64,000 nt of DNA from Bryopsis sp. KO-2023 (GCA_030272585.1 BSYQ01000010.1:4588001-4652000); one strand, 5' to 3'; positions 1 to 11,902 are shown, counted from the stretch's first letter. Made by a program: numbers and translations. Notes: generated from the letters alone by a model not told the origin.

Positions 1-3000
1 AGAGTTGCTTGCAGAAAGCTAAGGCATCTTTCAGTTCTTCTATTGATCGGTGGAGGTATAGTGTTTGTGTTTCTGTTGAAGGGTTGTCTAGTCTTTTTCT
101 TGATGAACCCTATGGTATTTTGCTCTGATTTCTGAATAGACCAGTGGCAGGTTATTCTCAGAAGAATGTCAATGACATGAAGTTTTCGTTCTATAATAGA
201 CTAGTGGCAGATTATTTTCTGTTGTTTGGTGGGACAAGTGACAGAATATCAGTCTTTTTATAGATCAGTGGCAGATCATTTTCTGTTGTTGGCAGGGCAG
301 ATATTAGGTGTGTTGGCAAGGTATTTTACTGTGGCAGCCTTGCTCGGCAGGTCAGAAAAGATGTAGATTTTTGAAGGGACCAATAGGCCCATGGAACTCT
401 TCTTTAGTAGGCTGAGTGATAGTGGTGAATTGAAGAAATGTTTGGTACAGCAGTAGCTGGTCTTTTCTTCTATTATGGGTGTTCTGAAATAGGACATCTT
501 CTATTTTCCGCTAGCAGAAAGTTTTCAGTCGGATACATTGATATGAGGGCAGGTTATTTTGTTAAAGGATGCCCCTTATTGAGCAGAAAACAGTTGCTAG
601 TGATTAGAGAATTTTCTGGAAGGGAACAATACTCAATTGTGGTAGTATTGTTAGAGACTGAATTTTCAAAGGTAGTCTAGGGAATTCTGGAAATTAAGCT
701 GTTTGAAAATACTGATTGTCTTTCAAAGAGAAAAGAAATCAGATGGGGAGGATGAAGTGATAAAGCAGCCACATCCTACCCATTGATTAAGAGGGTATTT
801 TCATTGGTTGATGGCAGCATTTTCTCAGTACTTAGGTTTTTATTTCAACAAGACTTTGGTGGTAGCGGAGTTGGTTGAAGAAGCTTGGTCTTAGAGAAAA
901 GAAATTTCTGGTTACACCCTTGGTTATTTGTCTTTGAGGTGTTGGAAAATAGGTTTTCAGGATATATCTCATTCTGGAAGTTTATTCAGGTTTCCAGAAA
1001 ATTTCAGGTCAGTTATTGAACTAGCAGTGGTACTCTTGAGGCACAGAAAAAGGGCAGCAGTCTAAAGGGCAGATGGCTGAACAAAAGAGAAGTTTTCTTT
1101 GCTTGTTTGGTATAGTTCTGTTCTTCCTTTTTCATTTGGATGCAGAGTGGTTGCTGATTTTCAAAGGGAGTATATTTCTGATAGTTATTTTGGTAGAGTT
1201 TCTATCCTGTTGGCGATAGAAAGTATATTAGTGATATGCTGGAGTCACCTGAAGTTTTCATGCATTCTTTACACAAAGAAACTGTGGCAGATTTTTGTGT
1301 TTGGACTGCCATAATATACTTAGTGGTTTGTTGTGACAAAAGAAAGAGGTGCACTCAGTATTTTGCTGATTTATTAGGGTAAAATAGGAGGAAAAGAAAG
1401 GAAGTTAAATGTGGCAGGTTTTATATTCTTTTTGCAGCCACATTGTAGTCAGGTGCTTTTTACGAGAAGAGTACAAGTTAAAAAAAAAAAAAAGAGAGTT
1501 TAAGGTGATAGCACCAGGTGGTGCTTATGGGTTGTGAAGTGAGAAAAGGAGAGCAAGACTTGCAGATATCTCTTGCAGATGAAAAGCCATGTGTAGCTAC
1601 ATCTGAGGAGATGGTGCATGAGTGGAGTGCCATGGGAAGCATACACTCATGTAGGACAACTGAGCGGGGAAGCTAAGATCAGCATCCCTCAAGAAAGTTG
1701 CTCAGCCCCAAGTTTTCGCGGGGATGGAAGTCCAGGGAGGACTTGCAGGAGTGAGAAAAGAGGCGAAGGAGGACAGAAGTGGAGTGTGAGAAGGCCGGCG
1801 TAGCCACTCACACAGGGTGTTACCTCAGGGGAGGGTAGCCTATGGGCGCGGAGTCCATTCCGAAGTTGGAGTGCCGGTGCAGCCGCAACTACGGAGAAGT
1901 GTGTAAGTCTGGTGGATGGAATTTCTGCAGGTGGTGGTCCGGGCAAGGACACTGGTGCAGGGAATTCTGGAGACCTTGAGGAGAAGGTGAGCAGTGTTGC
2001 AGGAGGTACCCACTAGGCGACGCGTGGGACCTGCAGACTGTGAGTTGGTAGATGCTGGGCGGGGAGTCGCAGCATCTGCAGATTTTCAAGGAAAAGTTCT
2101 GAGGTGCAGTGCGGGGAGTACTGACTTGCAGAATTTTTGGAGGAGGATTCTGAGCTTGAGGGGGTTGTTGGGCCGAGTGTAGCCACGACTGCTCAGCTCT
2201 CGGAGGCAGGGTGTGTGTGGTCATGTGGGGCCACACCTGACCTGCATGATGTGTTCTGCAGGCACATCAGATTTGTTTTTGTGAGCGAGGAGTTATGGGC
2301 TGGGTAGACCTAATGAAGTCTACTTTAAAGGACATAGTCCAAACTTCGAAGTGAAGTGTACATGCCAGGCAGGCCGTGTGCGGCGTGCGGCTGAAATGAG
2401 AATACATGCCAGGCAGATTGTGTACGGCGTGCGATTGATGCTTTGAGAAGGAACTGAATTTTGATTGTCGGTGATTTCATGACGTGGAGAAAAATCGTTT
2501 ATACGACAGGCGTGGATGTAGAATCAGAATAGCTACATCTCGTCTATAAACTAGAAGCTAGCTGGGATTCTGAAGTTGGCTGGAGAAATTTTCAGTGGAT
2601 GCAGTAACATGTGAACTGCATCTGATATCACCTTTTCAGATTGATGAAGGAAGGTAGTTGAGTCGAAGGAAAATACAATGATCTTTTCTAGGAGTTGCAG
2701 AGTATGCAAGACCTCAGCTCTAAAGGAAAGAGGATCAGAGTATTGGTTTAGAAAAATATCTGATGCATTATGAGATTTATCTTTGTGGTGTTAGTATTTG
2801 GTGCCACCTGAGTATGGCTGATAAAAAGGGCAGATACAACCACCTACATAAGAGCTTTCATTTCAGTTTTGAATATGGAAATTGGTTTGGCAAATCAGTG
2901 GCAGAATGACAACATTTAAAAGGCTGGAAAATGAGAGATTTGGGCTCTATTTCAGACTGCAGATGGAGTTGCAGTTTTGTACTCGAAAGGAGGACTCTGA

Positions 3001-5017
3001 TCTCTATTTTACAGGTCCATAGACTGGTTGTTGGGCTGAAACATTTCTGAGGGACATTCAGGGTTCCCTAGAAAACTTATGATTGTGCCAAAGGGCATCA
3101 GAGATAGCAATTTTCAGTGACAGAGTTTGGTATTGTTGCAGTCACTTTTGGACTTAATTGGTAGTGACTAAAATCTGGAAAATGCTTTATTTTGATTCGA
3201 TACATTAGATCTGGTTTGAGTTGCAGATTTTCAGGAGATCAAGAAAGAAAATCAGGAGTGAAGTGTATATGTCTGATTTCTTTGAGAAGTATATATATAC
3301 GTGGACCAGCGGTAGTTCAAATATTATTGTGAGAAATATAAAGCTCAGAAGGAAAAGCAAAAGGATTTTCAGTTTCTGAAGATCTATCTCTGATTTGGTG
3401 TTTGAATCAATGGAAATCAGCAGAGTTAAAGAAAAGAAAAGAATAGTTCTCTCAGATTTTCAGGCAGGATTCAGATTTTCAGGTGGATTTCTTTTTGAGT
3501 TTGTTTGCAGTGGTTAGACATGAAGTATCATGAGTTGGCAGCTCTTTTATTTCATGACGATGTACTAGTAAACACAATGGGCTAGTGTTTGAACTTGATG
3601 CATGGATAGCATGGTGTCAAAGATCAGGAGCTGAAGGTTATGACATTCGATGGTCAGGTTCAGCTCTACATATGAAGAAACACAAGGGACTGTGAAAATT
3701 TTTGCAGGCAGATCTGGCAATGTTATGGGCAGTTGGTAAATTGCAGGTGCAGAACCTGTTAGCTGCAGGGATACTTTGCAGGGCTGCAAAATTTTCTGTG
3801 TTTTCTTTATTTTCTATTTCTTTTCGGGTCAATGGAACAGAAATAGCCTTGATCTTTGGTAGCATGGTTGGTGAATATTTATGTGAGGACAAAATATTTC
3901 AGAAGGGTTGAGAACTGAACATTTGGTTACAATCTGGGGCAGCAGATTTTTCTGACTTTGGCAGAGCACATTCAGGCCTTCAGTTTTTTCAAGCTTGTTT
4001 TCTGAAGTAGTTTGTTCAGTTGTTTGGGGTTATTTTGGCTGCTCCGAACAGCTCAACTTTCTGTAGCTGGGACAGTGATATGGTTTTGCATGGTTGCATG
4101 GTTTTGCTTGAGGACAAGCTCCATTTCAGATGGGGAGGAGGCCTCGGTTGAACCGATGCGTTTCGTTTTTGTTTTTCCAAAATTGCATTTATTTCAGTAG
4201 GTGTTGCAAAAAGACAGATGTTTTCATCAAGGTTTCTAAGGAAAGGAAGAGGTTGTTAGTAGTACTCTTTCAGAGCTGATGGGAATTGATGGATAGTGTT
4301 TGCAATATCTTGGTGGTCAGTAAATATGTGTTTTCAGTTCTACTATTCTTGCAGAGTGGATTAGGCAACTAGGCATAGTTCACTACTTTGGGACGATGCA
4401 GAATTAAAACATTTGCAGTCTAGCAAGGGTGTTTCTGGTGGACTGAAATATTCTGGTACGTGACACATATTTTGCTGTGGATTTAGTTGGTTTGGAATTT
4501 ACAGAAGTTTGCAGGACCATTGATTGAGTCAGTTGGATTGGTGCTCACTTGAGGTTACTGAATTTCAGAGGGTACATTGGTATGGATTCTTTCAGCACTC
4601 AGTTGTAGGATATTTATTTGAGCAGCAGAGTTCAAAAGAAAAAGGAAATGTCACTGAGTGAAGTCTTGTTGGTTGAAAGAAAGGGTTGATTTCATTAAGT
4701 CAGGATAGGCCAAGTGGAGTTTCTGGGTTTTCATATACTCTGGTTTGTATAGATTCATATATGGGAAAACCGGAGAAGGCATGGAAGAACTCGGGAACAA
4801 TTAATGCAATCAATCTGTAGGTACTCTGAACATTCATGACTCAGGAGAGAGGAAGCAGGAACAGAAGGGAGCATGCTTCAGGGAAAAATTGAGGAGCAAG
4901 CTCACTTCTTCATTGAAGAACATCTGGAGACTTGTTGTTGCAAGATCCTATCGCTCGCTTTTCATTGCTATGCGGAAGGCTAACTTGGTGGAGACATGTG
5001 GCAGCTCAGTATGCAGC
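1..5017 (+). mobile_element. Non-coding LTR element, left part of internal region
   Basis: This stretch has no long open frame. It is T/G-rich, with endless variants of TTTTCAG, TTTGCAG and GTGGCAG. The same texture resumes at 15,133 beyond element 1 and runs into a polypurine tract and an LTR at 15,973, so I read it as the interior of one large non-autonomous LTR element on the plus strand. Its 5' LTR would lie left of the window. The motif GATGGGGAGG occurs at 742, 4,129 and 15,961, the last being the likely functional polypurine tract. A GC-richer patch lies at about 1,600-2,250. No gag or pol remnant was seen. Confidence 0.55.
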
Positions 5018-5445
5018 TGATAGTGAAGCTTGTGGGTGACGCAATAGTGGTCGGCTGTGTTGATTGGATTCGTGATAACTTGCTGGCTAACGCAAGTATA
5101 CTTGTGGGGTTTGTTGATTTAGACAACTCTCTAGCTAGCGCGGTTGTGAACGCTACTAGAGCACTTGGGTTGGGAAGTGATTGCGTCAGGCAAACACTTA
5201 ACACACACACACACACAAACACACACACAAGCGGGAACACACCAATCCCACGAATCCCGAGTTCTTACAAAATAAAGTGAATAAGAATGTCAAAACAACG
5301 AGTGGGCCTCTTAAGTACCCCTAAGTGTAGTACGCTGACGCATGCCCCAAACTCTGGGTCTAATCTGTCTTACTCGTGAACCCACATGCGTCAGCCACCC
5401 TCGGCTCTATCCCAAACTACCTCGTATAGCGCTAAAAGACTAACA
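5018..5445 (-). repeat. Element 1 3' LTR
   Basis: This 428-bp repeat is identical by eye to 14,700-15,127. On the plus strand it starts TGATAGTGAAGC and ends AGACTAACA, giving the usual TG...CA on the element strand. It contains an AC-rich microsatellite at about 5,203-5,230. GCAGC lies directly outside as half of the target duplication. Confidence 0.95.
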
Positions 5446-5460
5446 TACGCCCCCCCGCAA
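5446..5460 (-). promoter_or_regulatory. Element 1 polypurine tract
   Basis: Directly inside the 3' LTR, the element strand reads GCGGGGGGGCGTA up to the LTR edge. This is the expected plus-strand primer of reverse transcription. Confidence 0.75.
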
Positions 5461-5639
5461 AAAGTGGGCGCCCACGCACACCAAAACACAAAGAAAAACA
5501 AAAACACAAAAACACAAACACAAAACTCACCCACTCCCATACCCACACCCAACTGTCTTGGACCTGTCTCTTGCTCTGACGTCTCTGACAGCTGCTGCAC
5601 GCACACACTTGGTCGACGATAACTCCGTTTCCCTCCTCC

Positions 5640-7514
5640 TTAACGCTGTTCCGGCGCTTGCGCTTGCTGAATAGCACGCTGCTCCTGCGCATGCGCTTGC
5701 TGCACTGCACGATACCGGACACAGGGATCAAATGCGGCAGCCACCCTCTTGGACTTTAGGAATGGCAGATCCCTTGTGATGCCGGACACCTTGAGCTGCC
5801 GCTTTACACACATGTTGCAGTGTGGCAACTTCTCGTGCTCAGCCGGGAACGGAGGGATTTCTTCGAACGTCGAGCGTGTCAGCTTCAACATATGGGCAGG
5901 TAGAGAGAATGGGGAGACGGTGGCGATGGACTTGTTGTCCACTTCCGCGACTTTTTGGACCGCCGTGACGATGCGCCCCAGCATCGAGTATGCCAACCAA
6001 TGAGCATCACACACGAGGTGATACCCACAAGGAAGGACGGAATACTTCTTCTGCGTCAGCCGCTGAGCACTTGCTTGCATTGGGCTTCTCCCGCACCAAA
6101 TGCACATGGGCAACTCGTGAAAGTGCCGGTTGCCGCGGTAATTTTGCAAGGCTCGGTCCCTGGGGTTAGTATATTGGACCTTCGGCCATTTCTCTGACGC
6201 AGTGATGGGGTTGCAAGCCTCCTCGATATCCTCCCGTGACAGGTTCACTTCGCTGGGTGCAGCATCCACTTTGTCTTGAGCAGCCGCCTTTAGTCTTCTG
6301 AGCTTAACCTTTTCTCGGAAAGCCCGAAGTGCTGCTTCTGTTGGAGCTAACTCCAACGGTGGATGGACCGCACGCTGAACCTCTGTCACCTGGCTTGGCC
6401 CTTCATCATTCCGTATTTCCCCGTCCTCCAGTTCAGAACTAGGACCTTCGAGCCTAGGAGGTGGACTGCCGAAGTCAATTTCTTCGTGAAAATCCAAGTC
6501 CAAAAGCTCCTCCTCTCTCATGTCGAATAAGTCCTCCCCCGGTGCTATTGCAGTAGCCTCATCTCCGGGAGTCTGAACTGTTGGCGCTGGTTGTGAGGGT
6601 GCTGGAGTCTTTAATGCGGCAGCCTTTAACTTGAGTAACAAGTTGGCTCTTGCTGCATCTCCAGGCATACGATCCCTCGGTGGCTCACCACCTTCATCGT
6701 CACCGTCCTCTCGCCTTCTCTTTCCGTGTGGATCTTCATCCCTACACGGCGAGCTTGGGCGTTTGTTTTTCCCTTTCCCCTTGCCCTTGCTTGAGCCTCC
6801 CGCATCATCGTCCTTGGACGGTTCCAGATCAAGTGTTGCGTTTGACAACAGAATTTGGACTTGGCGATCCAGTTCTTCGCGTACCCGTGGTGCTGGTACC
6901 GCCGGGTTCAAACGCAGCATCTTGTCCGTTGTTTCGCTCTGCACTTGAAGTTTTTCAGAGCCGTCTCTGAGGGACTCTCCCAGCAAATCGATCTGCAGCT
7001 CTTGTTCTGCCAATTCCTTCTTAAGGTTGTTGGCTGCTGCACTCCACGCGGTTGCTACAGCTCGCTGCAGCGTTTCCTCTACCGCGGTAAATCGATCCAC
7101 CATTCCCCCGAGAGCTTGCTTACGGAGGTCATTCTCACGATGGTTAGCCATCATGTGAGATTGGAACCTTTGCTTTTTCAGCTTCATGGCTTCCAATTTT
7201 TCTTCCAAGACCTTGGTCTTGTCCTCCGCTTCTTTCTTTTCCGCCTCCGCCTTATCCTTGGCTTTCTCCGCTGCCTCCTTCGCAGCCTCAGCTGCTTTCG
7301 TCCGGTCACTCAACTCTGAGAGCTGCCGGGTTAAGGCCTCATTGTTCTGCAGCACTTCTTCTGCGGTCGACGTAAAGTGCTGCAGCTCCTCTTCTTTTTT
7401 AGCTACCTCCGCTTCCAATCTCGCAATAATTGCGGCGGGTGTATCGGCAGCCATTATGTTTGTCGGAAAGAAAGATATAAACAACGGTTTGTGCGTCTTT
7501 AGACTCTTTTTCAC
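5640..7514 (-). CDS. Element 1 third ORF: coiled coil plus RING-like Cys/His protein
   Basis: This 624-residue frame lies between pol and the 3' LTR, in the same sense as gag and pol, where an env gene would sit. There is no signal peptide or membrane segment, so it does not look like an envelope. An inner Met at 7,454 is a likely start. From about residue 30 to 190 it is a charged heptad-like coiled coil rich in Ala, Glu and Lys. Next come a Lys/Arg-rich, nuclear-signal-like patch at about 240-290 and an acidic linker at about 340-390. Near the end there is a cluster C-x2-C, C-x2-H-x2-C-x2-H, then C-x2-C (CIWC, CGYHLVCDAH, CNMC). The spacing resembles a RING-type cross-brace. Element 2 has the same architecture at 21,058-22,041. 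Function is unknown; a ubiquitin-ligase or chromatin role is only inference. Confidence 0.85.
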   Translation of the reverse strand: MKKSLKTHKPLFISFFPTNIMAADTPAAIIARLEAEVAKKEEELQHFTSTAEEVLQNNEALTRQLSELSDRTKAAEAAKEAAEKAKDKAEAEKKEAEDKTKVLEEKLEAMKLKKQRFQSHMMANHRENDLRKQALGGMVDRFTAVEETLQRAVATAWSAAANNLKKELAEQELQIDLLGESLRDGSEKLQVQSETTDKMLRLNPAVPAPRVREELDRQVQILLSNATLDLEPSKDDDAGGSSKGKGKGKNKRPSSPCRDEDPHGKRRREDGDDEGGEPPRDRMPGDAARANLLLKLKAAALKTPAPSQPAPTVQTPGDEATAIAPGEDLFDMREEELLDLDFHEEIDFGSPPPRLEGPSSELEDGEIRNDEGPSQVTEVQRAVHPPLELAPTEAALRAFREKVKLRRLKAAAQDKVDAAPSEVNLSREDIEEACNPITASEKWPKVQYTNPRDRALQNYRGNRHFHELPMCIWCGRSPMQASAQRLTQKKYSVLPCGYHLVCDAHWLAYSMLGRIVTAVQKVAEVDNKSIATVSPFSLPAHMLKLTRSTFEEIPPFPAEHEKLPHCNMCVKRQLKVSGITRDLPFLKSKRVAAAFDPCVRYRAVQQAHAQEQRAIQQAQAPEQR

Positions 7515-7904
7515 TCAGGAGCTCGCTCCGTTTACACAAACACTAGGGCAAAATGGTTCGAGGGCTGCGCTTATAAGGCTGGGTGACTCGTACACTTGCC
7601 TCGTTGGGTTATTGGGGTGAGACACCAACGTTTCGTTCGGTTGGAGTCTCGTCAAGACCACCTCAACACGTCACTTGATAGGGGTTTTCTCGGAACAACC
7701 ACACTATCTCGAATGTGACATCGTTTGCCCGGTTTCTAAAGTACTACTGAAGCTACACTTACTGCGCCAGCCAAATAACTTAGGCACCTAACGCATTAAA
7801 GTTAAAGAGTTGGTTTGGAAGTCGACAGAGTTTTTCTAAGGTATCCTTTTTCGCGCCCCCTTGCTATAAGGAGTTCCACCTTAGCCATCAAACACTCTGC
7901 TTCC
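7515..7904. other. Element 1 spacer between pol and third ORF
   Basis: About 390 bases lie between the end of pol and the start of the third ORF. I saw no further coding frame. The stretch may hold an internal promoter or splice acceptor for the third ORF, but nothing diagnostic could be recognised. Confidence 0.4.
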
Positions 7905-10900
7905 CTATTCTCTTCCGTTCTGCAACTCTTTTCTTTCTTTCTCTTTAAATGCGCGAAGTATATCTGGTGCGTTAACCAGATTAGCTTCAGGTTCCCAAGT
8001 AGCGTCAAGTAGATCGTATCCTTTCCACAGCACTAGGTATTCACGATTGCGTTTACCTCTAGCCCTTAGGATATTTTCGACCTCATACTCTACTTCGCTA
8101 CCAATCAACTCTCCTTCTGGAGGTTGTATTTGCCTGCTGTTATCACTCGAGGCGTGATAACGCTTGAACTTAGAAACATGAAACACTGGGTGAATGAGCC
8201 ATGTTTCCGGAAGTTGAACTCTGTAAGCCACCTTTGATATTTTCTCTACAATTTCAAAGGGACCCACAAATCGACGGCGCAGTTTGGGACTCACTTTATT
8301 CAAAGCAGCCAACGGAATAAAACGGCTTTTTATCAGGACTTTATCTCCTTTCTCAAAAGCAATATCTTTCCTCTTCTTGTTTGCACTCACACACATTCTG
8401 TGTTGTGCTCTAGAGTAATATGCTTTTGCGGTATCTAAGTCCTGTGCCATCCGTGCTACCATAGTCTTAACTGCTTCCACTTGAAATTGCGTTGCCGTCC
8501 CACCAATATTTGGTGTTTCTGGATGGTACCCATACATCAAGTATGCAGGTGCGAACCCCGTACTCGCATTCACTGCATTGTTTGCTGCAAACTCTGCTGT
8601 AGGTAAATACTCAACCCACTTATGGGGATACCTCTCAGCATATGGCCTTAGAAAATTTTCCAGAGTACGTATGGTAACCTCACTCTGCCCATCCGTCTGA
8701 GGGTGGTAAGCTGTACTCATACGAATCTCTGTACCCAGAGCTTTAAAAAGCGTCTGCCAGAACTTGCTGGTAAAGCGAGGGTCTCTATCAGACACAATCA
8801 CTTTAGGTAGGCCATGGTTGCGGTAAACATGTTCGATAAAAAGTTGGGCGTATCCTGCAGCGGTAATCTCTTTAGTACATGGGGCGAAATGCACAAACTT
8901 GGTAAGTCTATCGACAAAGACAGCTACAGCAGTAAACCCATTGGATGCTGGTAGATCTGTCACCAAGTCAGTGGTAATCTGCTCCCACTTCCGCTCAGGT
9001 ATTGGCAGGGGTTGAAGTAAGCCCATAGGCTTCTGTGTGTCAGCCTTTATTTGTTGGCACACAGGGCATTCGCGCACAAATGCCTTCAACTCATTCATCC
9101 ACCCCTTCCACCAATATCGCCGCGCGAGGATTTCTCCTGTTCGCGCTGGTCCTGTATGGCCTGCTGAAGGTGTCTCATGGCACTCCTTCATAATCTTATT
9201 GCGCTGGCCTTTAGGAACCACCACTTTCTCGACTAATCCTCTCTTTGGGACCGTCCAAAGTATTCCCTCTCTGAGGAAATATCCCTCAACTTCCTCGCCA
9301 CTCTCAAGCTTCCGCAATATCTTCACCAAGGAGTTATCAGCTTGGAGGGCTTGTTTCCACTCGTCTTGGCTTGCTTGATGCACTTGCCAAGTGGAAATGT
9401 TCATCGCAGTTTCCACGGGCTTAGGAACACTGCGGGAGAGAGCATCTGCTAACACATTAGCCTTGCCTTTGATATAGGAGATCTTGGGGTTGATCGAAGT
9501 CAGGTACCCCGCCTCAAGCCATCTTGCTTGGGTTCTAGAAAGGTTCCTCTGCGACAGAATATGCGTCAGAGGTTGGTGGTCAGTGAACACTGTTACTCCA
9601 CCCGCACAACCTTCTAGATAATGTCTCCACTGCACCATCGCATAACATATTGCACACAACTCTTTGTCGTATGGTGCATAGTTAAGCTCGGCAGGCTTGA
9701 ATCTACGTGAGAGGTAAGCTATTGGCTGTAGCCCCTCTCCGTGATCCTGTGTTAACACGGCACCGATGGCCTCATTCGACGCATCAGTGATCACAGTGTA
9801 AGGCAGTGACGCATCTGGAAAAATAAGGACGGGAGCTTGACTTAAACGCTTTTTCAATTCATTGAATGCGCCACGCTCAACCTGTCCCCATCTCCAGGGA
9901 TGGTCTTTTTTCACTAAGTCATGGAGTGGTCCAGCAACATGTGCAAACTGGGGAATGAATTTCCTGTAGTATGAAACCATTCCAAGGAAACTACGTACAT
10001 CGCTAACACTCTGTAGTTCCTTCCACTCCTTCACTGCCTTCACTTTTTGTTCCTGTGGTTCTAACCCACTTCCGCTAATGCGGTAGCCAAGATAGTCTAC
10101 TGTTGCGACAGCCAGCTCACTTTTACTTGCCTTAGCAAAAAGCTGATATTCTGCTAGTCGCGACAGGACTTTCTCTAAGTGTTCGACATGCTGTTCCATG
10201 TTTTCAGAGAAGATGAGTATGTCATCAATAAAGACAACAACAAAATCATCTAAAAACTCTGTGAGTAGGTCTTGCACTAGAGTTTGGAATTGCGCTGGGC
10301 AATTGGTTAGCCCAAAAGGCGCTACCAAAAACTCAAAGTGACCGTATCTCGTGCGGAACGCTGTTTTATCTGTATCAGATGGCCTTACTGGAAATTGCCA
10401 ATAGCCTGATCGCAGATCTAACTTTGAGAACACTTTGGCTTTGAACACTCTATCCATCAATTCTTCTGGCAGGGGTAAAGGATATCGATTTTTCACCGTC
10501 ACCTTATTGATCCACCTGTAATCCACACACATCCTTAAGCCTCCATCCTTTTTTGGTACAAATAGGATTGGCGCGCCCCAAGGGGACTCGGATGGTTTGA
10601 TTTTCTTCTGTTCCAGAAGGTAGTCCACTTGTGCTTTCACTTCATCCAGCTCTGCTGGTGAAAGCTTGTATATTGGACGATGGATAGGTGTTGGATCCTC
10701 CAGGTCTATCTTAAATTCATGACCTTTTCTCTTCGGAGGGATCCCTGGGGGTAAATCACGAGGGAACACACCACGGTGTGTTTCTACCACCTTTTTAATT
10801 TCGGCAGGGGTGTCTGAACGAATAAGTTTACCAATCTCATCCTCAGTGTTGAATGGCTGTGTTCGCTCTATTGCGTCAGGCAATTCATGTTGGCCTAAAG

Positions 10901-11645
10901 CTTTCTCTTCAGACTCTTGCACTACAACCATGAATGCTGTCTCTGTTTTGAGATGACGCATCATTCGTTTAGCTGAACACTCAGTCACTGGCACTTCTTG
11001 CAGTATCGACTGTACTTTTCGTTCAGGTTCAATACTCTCTTGGGTTGGATGACGCAACGGGAGATGAAACACTTGGCTGTTTTTGCAAACTGAAATCTCA
11101 TTTTGCTGAAAGTCTATGCGGGGGTTTTCTTTCTGCAACCAAGGCATGCCCAATATTAGGTCATAACCAAGGTCTGGGAACAGATCCGCTTTCATTTTGC
11201 ACTTCAGCCCTCCTATCCTTACTCGGAGGTTGTTACAGCTGCCAGCCAGTTCTTTAATATCTCCGTTTGCCAACATTGCTCTCTTGGAGCTTGGTGTAAT
11301 CGACAACCCGAGATCACGCGCTACCTTATCATTGATATAGTTTGCGGTACTTCCACAATCAATGAATGCATAAAGGTCCGTGGTCTTGATCCGTGCTTTT
11401 ACTTCGTACCCTCTCACAGGCACTTCTTGAATTTTTAACAGAGGGCATGTGTCACCCTTGGTTGACGAAGTTGATCGAACTTCTGACACATTAACTCGCT
11501 CTGTGGTAGACCGCTGGGTTGTTTCTGACCCACTATCGTCTACGTCTGCAGGCAGGGACTCCTGTAGACTACTCTGCGACTCCAATGAGCCCACAGATTC
11601 ACTAACAGAGGGAAGAGATGCAGATGACGCATGAGGCGCGTCCAT
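7905..11645 (-). CDS. pol: Element 1 pol: protease, RT, RNase H, integrase, chromodomain
   Basis: This 1,246-residue polyprotein carries the domains of a Ty3/Gypsy chromovirus in order. The retropepsin-like protease has an active-site DCGS near residue 97. Reverse transcriptase shows KLDLRSGYWQ and the catalytic FIDD box. RNase H begins at TDASNEAIGAV. The integrase has an HHCC zinc finger (HETPSAGH, then CPVC) followed by the D, D, E core (TTDLVTDLP, SDRDPRFTS, DGQSEVTIR). A GPF/Y-type module (RRRFVGPFEIV) follows, and the protein ends in a chromodomain (YLVLWKGYDLLDATWEP). Chromodomains of this class guide integration toward particular chromatin. The frame looks whole. Confidence 0.95.
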   Translation of the reverse strand: MDAPHASSASLPSVSESVGSLESQSSLQESLPADVDDSGSETTQRSTTERVNVSEVRSTSSTKGDTCPLLKIQEVPVRGYEVKARIKTTDLYAFIDCGSTANYINDKVARDLGLSITPSSKRAMLANGDIKELAGSCNNLRVRIGGLKCKMKADLFPDLGYDLILGMPWLQKENPRIDFQQNEISVCKNSQVFHLPLRHPTQESIEPERKVQSILQEVPVTECSAKRMMRHLKTETAFMVVVQESEEKALGQHELPDAIERTQPFNTEDEIGKLIRSDTPAEIKKVVETHRGVFPRDLPPGIPPKRKGHEFKIDLEDPTPIHRPIYKLSPAELDEVKAQVDYLLEQKKIKPSESPWGAPILFVPKKDGGLRMCVDYRWINKVTVKNRYPLPLPEELMDRVFKAKVFSKLDLRSGYWQFPVRPSDTDKTAFRTRYGHFEFLVAPFGLTNCPAQFQTLVQDLLTEFLDDFVVVFIDDILIFSENMEQHVEHLEKVLSRLAEYQLFAKASKSELAVATVDYLGYRISGSGLEPQEQKVKAVKEWKELQSVSDVRSFLGMVSYYRKFIPQFAHVAGPLHDLVKKDHPWRWGQVERGAFNELKKRLSQAPVLIFPDASLPYTVITDASNEAIGAVLTQDHGEGLQPIAYLSRRFKPAELNYAPYDKELCAICYAMVQWRHYLEGCAGGVTVFTDHQPLTHILSQRNLSRTQARWLEAGYLTSINPKISYIKGKANVLADALSRSVPKPVETAMNISTWQVHQASQDEWKQALQADNSLVKILRKLESGEEVEGYFLREGILWTVPKRGLVEKVVVPKGQRNKIMKECHETPSAGHTGPARTGEILARRYWWKGWMNELKAFVRECPVCQQIKADTQKPMGLLQPLPIPERKWEQITTDLVTDLPASNGFTAVAVFVDRLTKFVHFAPCTKEITAAGYAQLFIEHVYRNHGLPKVIVSDRDPRFTSKFWQTLFKALGTEIRMSTAYHPQTDGQSEVTIRTLENFLRPYAERYPHKWVEYLPTAEFAANNAVNASTGFAPAYLMYGYHPETPNIGGTATQFQVEAVKTMVARMAQDLDTAKAYYSRAQHRMCVSANKKRKDIAFEKGDKVLIKSRFIPLAALNKVSPKLRRRFVGPFEIVEKISKVAYRVQLPETWLIHPVFHVSKFKRYHASSDNSRQIQPPEGELIGSEVEYEVENILRARGKRNREYLVLWKGYDLLDATWEPEANLVNAPDILRAFKEKERKELQNGRE

Positions 11646-11902
11646 CTCATCCGGTGTGCTTTCCTTCTGTTCATTTTTCCAATCGCAGTTGTCATGTGCC
11701 GATTGGGTAGATGTGGAGAGTGTCTCTGTTCTCTCTTCACGCGGTGTACTAGTCCGCTCCTCAGGTTTTCCGCTGTGAGTACTTTTAACCTTTTTCGAGG
11801 CATCTACTTTTGATCTATGCTTCCTACGCCGCCTACGAACTCTGTTTCGCTTACGACGTTTGCGTCGGCCAGGCTCAGACGAAGCAGTTTCCTGCCTGGC
11901 GG

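Noticed and set aside
1618-2236. Short genes in the GC-richer patch of the non-coding LTR element
   Set aside because: Frames are short, overlap on both strands and show no domain; the patch lies inside the element interior.
5640-7514. An envelope gene in element 1, which would make it an errantivirus-like element
   Set aside because: There is no signal peptide, no transmembrane segment and no furin-like site; the sequence is coiled coil plus Cys/His cluster.
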